A DNA stretch of 64,000 nt from contig CATNEN010000030.1 in assembly GCA_950097015.1 (NCBI GenBank), forward strand, positions 4,821,001 through 4,885,000. The letters run 5' to 3'. Each line of letters starts with the position of its first letter. The stretch's first letter is position 1. The translations under genes and the position numbers were made by a program. This stretch comes from Macrostomum hystrix (taxonomy: Eukaryota > Platyhelminthes > Macrostomidae). The notes below the pieces were generated by a model. That model was not told the DNA's origin. It saw nothing but the letters and a program-made list of their open reading frames with translations, and searched no databases. Of the stretch, positions 34,351 to 47,115 are shown piece by piece.

Positions 34351-37300
34351 CTTTTCTCATGAATCGTAGTTTGCTGCTTTATTAGCACTTAATACAGGAT
34401 TTCACAGGTCTAGCTTCTTGCTTAACAATGAAGAGTTTGAAGAACAATTAAAGCACCTTTTACGCGCTCAAGAACAGCTTGGCGCGTGCTGCATGAAAGG
34501 AGTGCTTTACGGTGCTATTTCAGCACAGAGTATTGGCGCTGATGGCAATTTGCTGGATTGAAAAATGTGTTTAACATTACCAGCACTCACAGTGTGTAGG
34601 AAGATGGCAATGCAGGGCTGACATCGAGCTTGCGCTATATATAAGTTCCAGCTAGCTTTTCTCATGAATCGTAGTTTGCTGCTTTATTAGCACTTAATAC
34701 AGGATTTCACAGGTCTAGCTTCTGGCTTGACAATGAAGAGTTTTAAGAACAATTAAAGCACCTTTTACGCGCCGAAGAACAGCTTGGCGCGTGCTGCTTG
34801 CAAGGAGTGCGTTACGCTGCTATTTCAGCACAGAGTATTGGCGCTGATGGCAATTTGCTGAATTGAAAAATGTGTTTAACATTACCAGCACTCACAGTGT
34901 GCAGGAAGATGGCAATGCAGGGCTGACATCGAGCTTGCGCTATATATAAGTTCCAGCTAGCTTTTCTCATGAATCATAGTTTGCTGCTTTATTAGCACTT
35001 AATACAGGCTTTCACAGGTCTAGCTTCTGGCTTGACAATGAAGAGTTTTAAGAACAATTAAAGCACCTTTTACGCGCTGAAGAACAGCTTGGCGCGTGCT
35101 GCTTGCAAGGAGTGCGTTACGCTGCTAATTCAGCACAGAGTATTGGCGCTGATGGCAATTTGCTGGATTGAAAAATGTGTTTAACATTACCAGCACTCAC
35201 AGTGTGCAGGAAGATGGCAATGCAGGGCTGACATCGAGCTTGCGCTATATATAAGTTCCAGCTAGCTTTTCTCATGAATCGTAGTTTGCTGCTTTATTAG
35301 CACTTAATACAGGCTTTCACAGGTCTAGCTTCTTGGTTAACAATGAAGATTTTGAAGAACAATTAAAGCACCTTTTTCGCGCTCAAGAACAGCTTGGCGC
35401 GTGCTGCATGAAAGGAGTGCTTTACGCTGCTATTTCAGTACAAAGTATTGGCGCTGATGGCAATTTGCTGGATTGAAAAATGTGTTTAACATTACCAGCA
35501 CTCACAGTGTGCAGGAAGATGGCAATGCAGGGCCAACATCGAGCTTGCGCTATATATAAGTTCCAGCTAGCTTTTCTCATGAATCGTAGTTTGCTGCTTT
35601 ATTAGCACTTAATACAGGCTTTCACAGGTCTAGCTTCTTGCTTAACAATGAAATGTTTTAAGAACAATTAAAGCACCTTTTACGCGCTGAAGAACAGCTT
35701 GGCGCGTGCTGCTTGCAAGGAGTGCGTTACACTGCTAATTCAGCACAGAGTATTGGCGCTGATGGCAATTTGCTGGATTGAAAAATGTGTTTAACATTAC
35801 CAGCACTCACAGTGTGCAGGAAGATGGCAATGCAGGGCTGACATCGAGCTTGCACTATATATAAGTTCCAGCTAGCTTTTTTCATGAATCGTAGTTTGCT
35901 GCTTTATTAGCACTTAATACAGGATTTCACAGGTCTAGCTTCTTGCTTGACAATGAAGAGTTTGAAGAACAATTAAAGCACCTTTTACGCGCTCAAGAAC
36001 AGCTTGGCGCGTGCTGCATGAAAGGAGTGCTTTACGGTGCTATTTCAGCACAGAGTATTGGCGCTGATGGCAATTTGCTGGATTGAAAAATGTGTTTAAC
36101 ATTACCAGCACTCACAGTGTGTAGGAAGATGGCAATGCAGGGCTGACATCGAGCTTGCGCTATATATAAGTTCCAGCTAGCTTTTCTCATGAATCGTAGT
36201 TTGCTGCTTTATTAGCACTTAATACAGGATTTCACAGGTCTAGCTTCTGGCTTGACAATGAAGAGTTTTAAGAACAATTAAAGCACCTTTTACGCGCCGA
36301 AGAACAGCTTGGCGCGTGCTGCTTGCAAGGAGTGCGTTACGCTGCTATTTCAGCACAGAGTATTGGCGCTGATGGCAATTTGCTGAATTGAAAAATGTGT
36401 TTAACATTACCAGCACTCACAGTGTGCAGGAAGATGGCAATGCAGGGCTGACATCGAGCTTGCGCTATATATAAGTTCCAGCTAGCTTTTCTCATGAATC
36501 ATAGTTTGCTGCTTTATTAGCACTTAATACAGGCTTTCACAGGTCTAGCTTCTGGCTTGACAATGAAGAGTTTTAAGAACAATTAAAGCACCTTTTACGC
36601 GCTGAAGAACAGCTTGGCGCGTGCTGCTTGCAAGGAGTGCGTTACGCTGCTAATTCAGCACAGAGTATTGGCGCTGATGGCAATTTGCTGGATTGAAAAA
36701 TGTGTTTAACATTACCAGCACTCACAGTGTGCAGGAAGATGGCAATGCAGGGCTGACATCGAGCTTGCGCTATATATAAGTTCCAGCTAGCTTTTCTCAT
36801 GAATCGTAGTTTGCTGCTTTATTAGCACTTAATACAGGCTTTCACAGGTCTAGCTTCTTGGTTAACAATGAAGATTTTGAAGAACAATTAAAGCACCTTT
36901 TTCGCGCTCAAGAACAGCTTGGCGCGTGCTGCATGAAAGGAGTGCTTTACGCTGCTATTTCAGTACAAAGTATTGGCGCTGATGGCAATTTGCTGGATTG
37001 AAAAATGTGTTTAACATTACCAGCACTCACAGTGTGCAGGAAGATGGCAATGCAGGGCCAACATCGAGCTTGCGCTATATATAAGTTCCAGCTAGCTTTT
37101 CTCATGAATCGTAGTTTGCTGCTTTATTAGCACTTAATACAGGCTTTCACAGGTCTAGCTTCTTGCTTAACAATGAAATGTTTTAAGAACAATTAAAGCA
37201 CCTTTTACGCGCTGAAGAACAGCTTGGCGCGTGCTGCTTGCAAGGAGTGCGTTACACTGCTAATTCAGCACAGAGTATTGGCGCTGATGGCAATTTGCTG

Positions 37301-38925
37301 GATTGAAAAATGTGTTTAACATTACCAGCACTCACAGTGTGCAGGAAGATGGCAATGCAGGGCTGACATCGAGCTTGCACTATATATAAGTTCCAGCTAG
37401 CTTTTTTCATGAATCGTAGTTTGCTGCTTTATTAGCACTTAATACAGGATTTCACAGGTCTAGCTTCTTGCTTGACAATGAAGAGTTTAAAGAACAATTA
37501 AAGCACCTTTTACGCGCTCAAGAACAGCTTGGCGCGTGCTGCATGAAAGGAGTGCTTTACGGTGCTATTTCAGCACAGAGTATTGGCGCTGATGGCAATT
37601 TGCTGGATTGAAAAATGTGTTTAACATTACCAGCACTCACAGTGTGTAGGAAGATGGCAATGCAGGGCTGACATCGAGCTTGCGCTATATATAAGTTCCA
37701 GCTAGCTTTTCTCATGAATCGTAGTTTGCTGCTTTATTAGCACTTAATACAGGATTTCACAGGTCTAGCTTCTGGCTTGACAATGAAGAGTTTTAAGAAC
37801 AATTAAAGCACCTTTTACGCGCCGAAGAACAGCTTGGCGCGTGCTGCTTGCAAGGAGTGCGTTACGCTGCTATTTCAGCACAGAGTATTGGCGCTGATGG
37901 CAATTTGCTGAATTGAAAAATGTGTTTAACATTACCAGCACTCACAGTGTGCAGGAAGATGGCAATGCAGGGCTGACATCGAGCTTGCGCTATATATAAG
38001 TTCCAGCTAGCTTTTCTCATGAATCATAGTTTGCTGCTTTATTAGCACTTAATACAGGCTTTCACAGGTCTAGCTTCTGGCTTGACAATGAAGAGTTTTA
38101 AGAACAATTAAAGCACCTTTTACGCGCTGAAGAACAGCTTGGCGCGTGCTGCTTGCAAGGAGTGCGTTACGCTGCTAATTCAGCACAGAGTATTGGCGCT
38201 GATGGCAATTTGCTGGATTGAAAAATGTGTTTAACATTACCAGCACTCACAGTGTGCAGGAAGATGGCAATGCAGGGCTGACATCGAGCTTGCGCTATAT
38301 ATAAGTTCCAGCTAGCTTTTCTCATGAATCGTAGTTTGCTGCTTTATTAGCACTTAATACAGGCTTTCACAGGTCTAGCTTCTTGGTTAACAATGAAGAT
38401 TTTGAAGAACAATTAAAGCACCTTTTTCGCGCTCAAGAACAGCTTGGCGCGTGCTGCATGAAAGGAGTGCTTTACGCTGCTATTTCAGTACAAAGTATTG
38501 GCGCTGATGGCAATTTGCTGGATTGAAAAATGTGTTTAACATTACCAGCACTCACAGTGTGCAGGAAGATGGCAATGCAGGGCCAACATCGAGCTTGCGC
38601 TATATATAAGTTCCAGCTAGCTTTTCTCATGAATCGTAGTTTGCTGCTTTATTAGCACTTAATACAGGCTTTCACAGGTCTAGCTTCTTGCTTAACAATG
38701 AAATGTTTTAAGAACAATTAAAGCACCTTTTACGCGCTGAAGAACAGCTTGGCGCGTGCTGCTTGCAAGGAGTGCGTTACACTGCTAATTCAGCACAGAG
38801 TATTGGCGCTGATGGCAATTTGCTGGATTGAAAAATGTGTTTAACATTACCAGCACTCACAGTGTGCAGGAAGATGGCAATGCAGGGCTGACATCGAGCT
38901 TGCACTATATATAAGTTCCAGCTAG
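34351..38925 (+). repeat. 1,525-bp pentamer, three tandem copies
   Basis: Copies 34,351-35,875, 35,876-37,400 and 37,401-38,925, each exactly 5 x 305 bp with no 49-bp module. This is the longest module-free stretch in the interior. Monomer order is constant: CATGAAAGG/GTGTAGG; TCTGGCTTG/CTGAATTG; GAATCATAG; AAGATTTTG with GTACAAAG and GGCCAAC; AAATGTTTT/TTACACTGC. Marker positions such as GGCCAAC at 35,531, 37,056 and 38,581 confirm the period. The first monomer drifts: CTTAACA...GTTTGAAG, then CTTGACA...GTTTGAAG, then CTTGACA...GTTTAAAG, which orders the copies. Confidence 0.88.
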
Positions 38926-39229
38926 CTTTTTTCATGAATCGTAGTTTGCTGCTTTATTAGCACTTAATACAGGATTTCACAGGTCTAGCTTCTTGCTTGA
39001 CAATGAAGAGTTTTAAGAACAATTAAAGCACCTTTTACGCGCTCAAGAACAGCTTGTCGCGTGCTACTTGCAAGGAGTGCGTTACGCTGCTATTTCAGCA
39101 CAGAGTATTGGCGCTCATCGCAATTTGCTGGATTGAAGAATTGTTTAACATTTCCAGCACTCACAGTGTGCAGGAAGATGGCAATGCAGGGCTGACATCG
39201 AGCTTGCGCTATATATAAGTTCCAGCTAG
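38926..39229 (+). repeat. Single monomer with a private 2-bp deletion
   Basis: A GTCGCG/CATCGC monomer of 304 bp or so bridging the pentamer block and the 3.9-kb block. Near 39,133 it reads GATTGAAGAATTGTTTAAC where other monomers read GATTGAAAAATGTGTTTAAC. I did not see this variant elsewhere in the window, so it has not been amplified. Confidence 0.75.
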
Positions 39230-42200
39230 CTTTTCTCATGAATCGTAGTTTGCTGCTTTATTTATAAGTTCCAGCTAGCTTTTCTCATGAATCGTAGTTT
39301 GCTGCTTTATTAGCACTTAATACAGGCTTTCACAGGTCTAGCTTCTTGCTTAACAATGAAATGTTTTAAGAACAATTAAAGCACCTTTTACGCGCTGAAG
39401 AACAGCTTGGCGCGTGCTGCTTGCAAGGAGTGCGTTACACTGCTAATTCAGCACAGAGTATTGGCGCTGATGGCAATTTGCTGGATTGAAAAATGTGTTT
39501 AACATTACCAGCACTCACAGTGTGCAGGAAGATGGCAATGCAGGGCTGACATCGAGCTTGCACTATATATAAGTTCCAGCTAGCTTTTTTCATGAATCGT
39601 AGTTTGCTGCTTTATTAGCACTTAATTCAGGATTTCACAGGACTAGCTTCTTGCTTGACAATGAAGAGTTTTAAGAACAATTAAAGCACCTTTTACGCGC
39701 TCAAGAACAGCTTGTCGCGTGCTACTTGCAAGGAGTGCGTTACGCTGCTATTTCAGCACAGAGTATAGGCGCTGATGGCAATTTGCTGTATTGAAAAATG
39801 TGTTTAACATTACCAGCACTCACAGTCTGCAGGAAGATCGCAATGCAGGGCCGACATCGAGCTTGCACTATATATAAGTTCCAGCTAGCTTTTCTCATGA
39901 ATCGTAGTTTGCTGCTTTATTTATAAGTTCCAGCTCGCTTTTGTCATGAATCGTAGTTTGCTGCTTTATTAGCACTTAATACAGGCTTTCACAGGTCTAG
40001 CTTCTTGCTTGACAATGAAGAGTTTTAAGAACAATTAAAGCACCTTTTACGCGCTCACGAACAGCTTGTCGCGTGCTACTTGCAAGGAGTGCGTTACGCT
40101 GCTATTTCAGCACAGAGTATTGGCGCTGATGGCAATTTGCTGGATTGAAAAATGTGTTTAACATTACCAGCACTCACAGTGTGCAGGAAGATGGCAATGC
40201 AGGGCTGACATCGAGCTTGCGCTATATATAAGTTCCAGCTAGCTTTTCTCATGAATCGTAGTTTGCTGCTATATTTATAAGTTCCAGCTAGCTTTTCTCA
40301 TGAATCGTAGTTTGCTGCTATATTTATAAGTTCCAGCTAGCTTTTCTCATGAATCGTAGTTTGCTGCTTTATTAGCACTTAATACAGGATTTCACAGGTC
40401 TAGCTTCTTGCTTAACAATGAAGAGTTTGAAGAACAATTAAAGCACCTTTTACGCGCTCAAGAACAGCTTGGCGCGTGCTGCATGAAAGGAGTGCTTTAC
40501 GGTGCTATTTCAGCACAGAGTATTGGCGCTGATGGCCATTTGCTGGATTGAAAAATGTGTTTAACATTACCAGCACTCACAGTGTGTAGGAAGATGGCAA
40601 TGCAGGGCTGACATCGAGCTTGCGCTATATATAAGTTCCAGCTAGCTTTTCTCATGAATCGTAGTTTGCTGCTTTATTAGCACTTTATACAGGATTTCAC
40701 AGGTCTAGCTTCTGGCTTGACAATGAAGAGTTTTAAGAACAATTAAAGCACCTTTTACGCGCTGAAGAACAGCTTGGCGCGTGCTGCTTGCAAGGAGTGC
40801 GTTACGCTGCTATTTCAGCACAGAGTATTGGCGCTGATGGCAATTTGCTGAATTGAAAAATGTGTTTAACATTACCAGCACTCACAGTGTGCAGGAAGAT
40901 GGCAATGCAGGGCTGACATCGAGCTTGCGCTATATATAAGTTCCAGCTAGCTTTTCTCATGAATCGTAGTTTGCTGCCATATTTATAAGTTCCAGCTAGC
41001 TTTTCTCATAAATCGTAGTTTCCTGCTATATTTATAAGTTCCAGCTAGCTTTTCTCATGAATCGTAGTTTGCTGCTTTATTAGCACTTAATACAGGATTT
41101 CACAGGTCTAGCTTCTTGCTTAACAATGAAGAGTTTGAAGAACAATTAAAGCACCTTTTACGCGCTCAAGAACAGCTTGGCGCGTGCTGCATGAAAGGAG
41201 TGCTTTACGGTGCTATTTCAGCACAGAGTGTAGGCGCTGATGGCAATTTGCTGTATTGAAAAATGTGTTTAACATTACCAGCACTCACAGTCTGCAGGAA
41301 GATCGCAATGCAGGGCCGACATTGAGCTTGCACTATATATAAGTTCCAGCTAGCTTTTCTCATGAATCGTAGTTTGCTGCTTTATTTATAAGTTCCAGCT
41401 AGCTTTTGTCATGAATCGTAGTTTGCTGCTTTATTAGCACTTAATACAGGCTTTCACAGGTCTAGCTTCTTGCTTAACAATGAAGAGTTTGAAGAACAAT
41501 TAAAGCACCTTTTACGCGCTCAAGAACAGCTTGGCGCGTGCTGCATGAAAGGAGTGCTTTACGGTGCTATTTCAGCACAGAGTATTGGCGCTGATGGCCA
41601 TTTGCTGGATTGAAAAATGTGTTTAACATTACCAGCACTCACAGTGTGTAGGAAGATGGCAATGCAGGGCTGACATCGAGCTTGCGCTATATATAAGTTC
41701 CAGCTAGCTTTTCTCATGAATCGTAGTTTGCTGCTTTATTAGCACTTAATACAGGATTTCACAGGTCTAGCTTCTGGCTTGACAATGAAGAGTTTTGAGA
41801 ACAATTAAAGCACCTTTTACGCGCTGAAGAACAGCTTGGCGCGTGCTGCTTGCAAGGAGTGCGTTACGCTGCTATTTCAGCACAGAGTATTGGCGCTGAT
41901 GGCAATTTGCTGAATTGAAAAATGTGTTTAACATTACCAGCACTCACAGTGTGCAGGAAGATGGCAATGCAGGGCTGACATCGAGCTTGCGCTATATATA
42001 AGTTCCAGCTAGCTTTTCTCATGAATCGTAGTTTGCTGCTATATTTATAAGTTCCAGCTAGCTTTTCTCATGAATCGTAGTTTGCTGCTATATTTATAAG
42101 TTCCAGCTAGCTTTTCTCATGAATCGTAGTTTGCTGCTTTATTAGCACTTAATACAGGATTTCACAGGTCTAGCTTCTTGCTTAACAATGAAGAGTTTGA

Positions 42201-43172
42201 AGAACAATTAAAGCACCTTTTACGCGCTCAAGAACAGCTTGGCGCGTGCTGCATGAAAGGAGTGCTTTACGGTGCTATTTCAGCACAGAGTATAGGCGCT
42301 GATGGCAATTTGCTGTATTGAAAAATGTGTTTAACATTACCAGCACTCACAGTGTGCAGGAAGATCGCAATGCAGGGCCGACATCGAGCTTGCACTATAT
42401 ATAAGTTCCAGCTAGCTTTTCTCATGAATCGTAGTTTGCTGCTTTATTTATAAGTTCCAGCTAGCTTTTGTCATGAATCGTAGTTTGCTGATTTATTAGC
42501 ACTTAATACAGGCTTTCACAGGTCTAGCTTCTTGCTTGACAATGAAGAGTTTGAAGAACAATTAAAGCACCTTTTACGCGCTCAAGAACAGCTTGTCGCG
42601 TGCTACTTGCAAGGAGTGCGTTACGCTGCTATTTCAGCACAGAGTATTGGCGCTGATGGCAATTTGCTGGATTGAAAAATGTGTTTAACATTACCAGCAC
42701 TCACAGTGTGCAGGAAGATGGCAATGCAGGGCTGACATCGAGCTTGCGCTATATATAAGTTCCAGCTAGCTTTTCTCATGAATCGTAGTTTGCTGCTATA
42801 TTTATAAGTTCCAGCTAGCTTTTCTCATGAATCGTAGTTTGCTGCTATATTTATAAGTTCCAGCTAGCTTTTCTCATGAATCGTAGTTTGCTGCTTTATT
42901 AGCACTTAATACAGGATTTCACAGGTCTAGCTTCTTGCTTAACAATGAAGAGTTTGAAGAACAATTAATGCACCTTTTACGCGCTCAAGAACAGCTTGGC
43001 GCGTGCTGCATGAAAGGAGTGCATTACGGTGCTATTTCAGCACAGAGTATTGGCGCTGATGGCCATTTGCTGGATTGAAAAATGTGTTTAACATTACCAG
43101 CACTCACAGTGTGCAGGAAGATGGCAATGCAGGGCTGACATCGAGCTTGCGCTATATATAAGTTCCAGCTAG
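39230..43172 (+). repeat. 3,943-bp higher-order repeat, copy 1
   Basis: Eleven monomers and twelve 49-bp modules (11 x 305 + 12 x 49 = 3,943). Private markers shared with copy 2 include CTTAATTCAGG (39,621 and 43,564), CTCACGAACAG, GCCATATTTATAAG followed by a CTCATAAATCG module (41,008 and 44,951), GTGTAGG (41,228 and 45,171) and TTGCTGATTTATTAG. I spotted no difference between the two copies while reading marker by marker. This density of modules is the highest in the window. Confidence 0.88.
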
Positions 43173-46100
43173 CTTTTCTCATGAATCGTAGTTTGCTGCT
43201 TTATTTATAAGTTCCAGCTAGCTTTTCTCATGAATCGTAGTTTGCTGCTTTATTAGCACTTAATACAGGCTTTCACAGGTCTAGCTTCTTGCTTAACAAT
43301 GAAATGTTTTAAGAACAATTAAAGCACCTTTTACGCGCTGAAGAACAGCTTGGCGCGTGCTGCTTGCAAGGAGTGCGTTACACTGCTAATTCAGCACAGA
43401 GTATTGGCGCTGATGGCAATTTGCTGGATTGAAAAATGTGTTTAACATTACCAGCACTCACAGTGTGCAGGAAGATGGCAATGCAGGGCTGACATCGAGC
43501 TTGCACTATATATAAGTTCCAGCTAGCTTTTTTCATGAATCGTAGTTTGCTGCTTTATTAGCACTTAATTCAGGATTTCACAGGACTAGCTTCTTGCTTG
43601 ACAATGAAGAGTTTTAAGAACAATTAAAGCACCTTTTACGCGCTCAAGAACAGCTTGTCGCGTGCTACTTGCAAGGAGTGCGTTACGCTGCTATTTCAGC
43701 ACAGAGTATAGGCGCTGATGGCAATTTGCTGTATTGAAAAATGTGTTTAACATTACCAGCACTCACAGTCTGCAGGAAGATCGCAATGCAGGGCCGACAT
43801 CGAGCTTGCACTATATATAAGTTCCAGCTAGCTTTTCTCATGAATCGTAGTTTGCTGCTTTATTTATAAGTTCCAGCTCGCTTTTGTCATGAATCGTAGT
43901 TTGCTGCTTTATTAGCACTTAATACAGGCTTTCACAGGTCTAGCTTCTTGCTTGACAATGAAGAGTTTTAAGAACAATTAAAGCACCTTTTACGCGCTCA
44001 CGAACAGCTTGTCGCGTGCTACTTGCAAGGAGTGCGTTACGCTGCTATTTCAGCACAGAGTATTGGCGCTGATGGCAATTTGCTGGATTGAAAAATGTGT
44101 TTAACATTACCAGCACTCACAGTGTGCAGGAAGATGGCAATGCAGGGCTGACATCGAGCTTGCGCTATATATAAGTTCCAGCTAGCTTTTCTCATGAATC
44201 GTAGTTTGCTGCTATATTTATAAGTTCCAGCTAGCTTTTCTCATGAATCGTAGTTTGCTGCTATATTTATAAGTTCCAGCTAGCTTTTCTCATGAATCGT
44301 AGTTTGCTGCTTTATTAGCACTTAATACAGGATTTCACAGGTCTAGCTTCTTGCTTAACAATGAAGAGTTTGAAGAACAATTAAAGCACCTTTTACGCGC
44401 TCAAGAACAGCTTGGCGCGTGCTGCATGAAAGGAGTGCTTTACGGTGCTATTTCAGCACAGAGTATTGGCGCTGATGGCCATTTGCTGGATTGAAAAATG
44501 TGTTTAACATTACCAGCACTCACAGTGTGTAGGAAGATGGCAATGCAGGGCTGACATCGAGCTTGCGCTATATATAAGTTCCAGCTAGCTTTTCTCATGA
44601 ATCGTAGTTTGCTGCTTTATTAGCACTTTATACAGGATTTCACAGGTCTAGCTTCTGGCTTGACAATGAAGAGTTTTAAGAACAATTAAAGCACCTTTTA
44701 CGCGCTGAAGAACAGCTTGGCGCGTGCTGCTTGCAAGGAGTGCGTTACGCTGCTATTTCAGCACAGAGTATTGGCGCTGATGGCAATTTGCTGAATTGAA
44801 AAATGTGTTTAACATTACCAGCACTCACAGTGTGCAGGAAGATGGCAATGCAGGGCTGACATCGAGCTTGCGCTATATATAAGTTCCAGCTAGCTTTTCT
44901 CATGAATCGTAGTTTGCTGCCATATTTATAAGTTCCAGCTAGCTTTTCTCATAAATCGTAGTTTCCTGCTATATTTATAAGTTCCAGCTAGCTTTTCTCA
45001 TGAATCGTAGTTTGCTGCTTTATTAGCACTTAATACAGGATTTCACAGGTCTAGCTTCTTGCTTAACAATGAAGAGTTTGAAGAACAATTAAAGCACCTT
45101 TTACGCGCTCAAGAACAGCTTGGCGCGTGCTGCATGAAAGGAGTGCTTTACGGTGCTATTTCAGCACAGAGTGTAGGCGCTGATGGCAATTTGCTGTATT
45201 GAAAAATGTGTTTAACATTACCAGCACTCACAGTCTGCAGGAAGATCGCAATGCAGGGCCGACATTGAGCTTGCACTATATATAAGTTCCAGCTAGCTTT
45301 TCTCATGAATCGTAGTTTGCTGCTTTATTTATAAGTTCCAGCTAGCTTTTGTCATGAATCGTAGTTTGCTGCTTTATTAGCACTTAATACAGGCTTTCAC
45401 AGGTCTAGCTTCTTGCTTAACAATGAAGAGTTTGAAGAACAATTAAAGCACCTTTTACGCGCTCAAGAACAGCTTGGCGCGTGCTGCATGAAAGGAGTGC
45501 TTTACGGTGCTATTTCAGCACAGAGTATTGGCGCTGATGGCCATTTGCTGGATTGAAAAATGTGTTTAACATTACCAGCACTCACAGTGTGTAGGAAGAT
45601 GGCAATGCAGGGCTGACATCGAGCTTGCGCTATATATAAGTTCCAGCTAGCTTTTCTCATGAATCGTAGTTTGCTGCTTTATTAGCACTTAATACAGGAT
45701 TTCACAGGTCTAGCTTCTGGCTTGACAATGAAGAGTTTTGAGAACAATTAAAGCACCTTTTACGCGCTGAAGAACAGCTTGGCGCGTGCTGCTTGCAAGG
45801 AGTGCGTTACGCTGCTATTTCAGCACAGAGTATTGGCGCTGATGGCAATTTGCTGAATTGAAAAATGTGTTTAACATTACCAGCACTCACAGTGTGCAGG
45901 AAGATGGCAATGCAGGGCTGACATCGAGCTTGCGCTATATATAAGTTCCAGCTAGCTTTTCTCATGAATCGTAGTTTGCTGCTATATTTATAAGTTCCAG
46001 CTAGCTTTTCTCATGAATCGTAGTTTGCTGCTATATTTATAAGTTCCAGCTAGCTTTTCTCATGAATCGTAGTTTGCTGCTTTATTAGCACTTAATACAG

Positions 46101-47115
46101 GATTTCACAGGTCTAGCTTCTTGCTTAACAATGAAGAGTTTGAAGAACAATTAAAGCACCTTTTACGCGCTCAAGAACAGCTTGGCGCGTGCTGCATGAA
46201 AGGAGTGCTTTACGGTGCTATTTCAGCACAGAGTATAGGCGCTGATGGCAATTTGCTGTATTGAAAAATGTGTTTAACATTACCAGCACTCACAGTGTGC
46301 AGGAAGATCGCAATGCAGGGCCGACATCGAGCTTGCACTATATATAAGTTCCAGCTAGCTTTTCTCATGAATCGTAGTTTGCTGCTTTATTTATAAGTTC
46401 CAGCTAGCTTTTGTCATGAATCGTAGTTTGCTGATTTATTAGCACTTAATACAGGCTTTCACAGGTCTAGCTTCTTGCTTGACAATGAAGAGTTTGAAGA
46501 ACAATTAAAGCACCTTTTACGCGCTCAAGAACAGCTTGTCGCGTGCTACTTGCAAGGAGTGCGTTACGCTGCTATTTCAGCACAGAGTATTGGCGCTGAT
46601 GGCAATTTGCTGGATTGAAAAATGTGTTTAACATTACCAGCACTCACAGTGTGCAGGAAGATGGCAATGCAGGGCTGACATCGAGCTTGCGCTATATATA
46701 AGTTCCAGCTAGCTTTTCTCATGAATCGTAGTTTGCTGCTATATTTATAAGTTCCAGCTAGCTTTTCTCATGAATCGTAGTTTGCTGCTATATTTATAAG
46801 TTCCAGCTAGCTTTTCTCATGAATCGTAGTTTGCTGCTTTATTAGCACTTAATACAGGATTTCACAGGTCTAGCTTCTTGCTTAACAATGAAGAGTTTGA
46901 AGAACAATTAATGCACCTTTTACGCGCTCAAGAACAGCTTGGCGCGTGCTGCATGAAAGGAGTGCATTACGGTGCTATTTCAGCACAGAGTATTGGCGCT
47001 GATGGCCATTTGCTGGATTGAAAAATGTGTTTAACATTACCAGCACTCACAGTGTGCAGGAAGATGGCAATGCAGGGCTGACATCGAGCTTGCGCTATAT
47101 ATAAGTTCCAGCTAG
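43173..47115 (+). repeat. 3,943-bp higher-order repeat, copy 2
   Basis: Follows copy 1 directly and carries the same private markers. Its right half (from 44,992) is also the start of the first 4,101-bp unit, so 41,049-43,172, 44,992-47,115 and 49,093-51,216 are three versions of one 2.1-kb segment. The nesting shows that at least two successive duplication events with different endpoints shaped this part. Confidence 0.87.
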
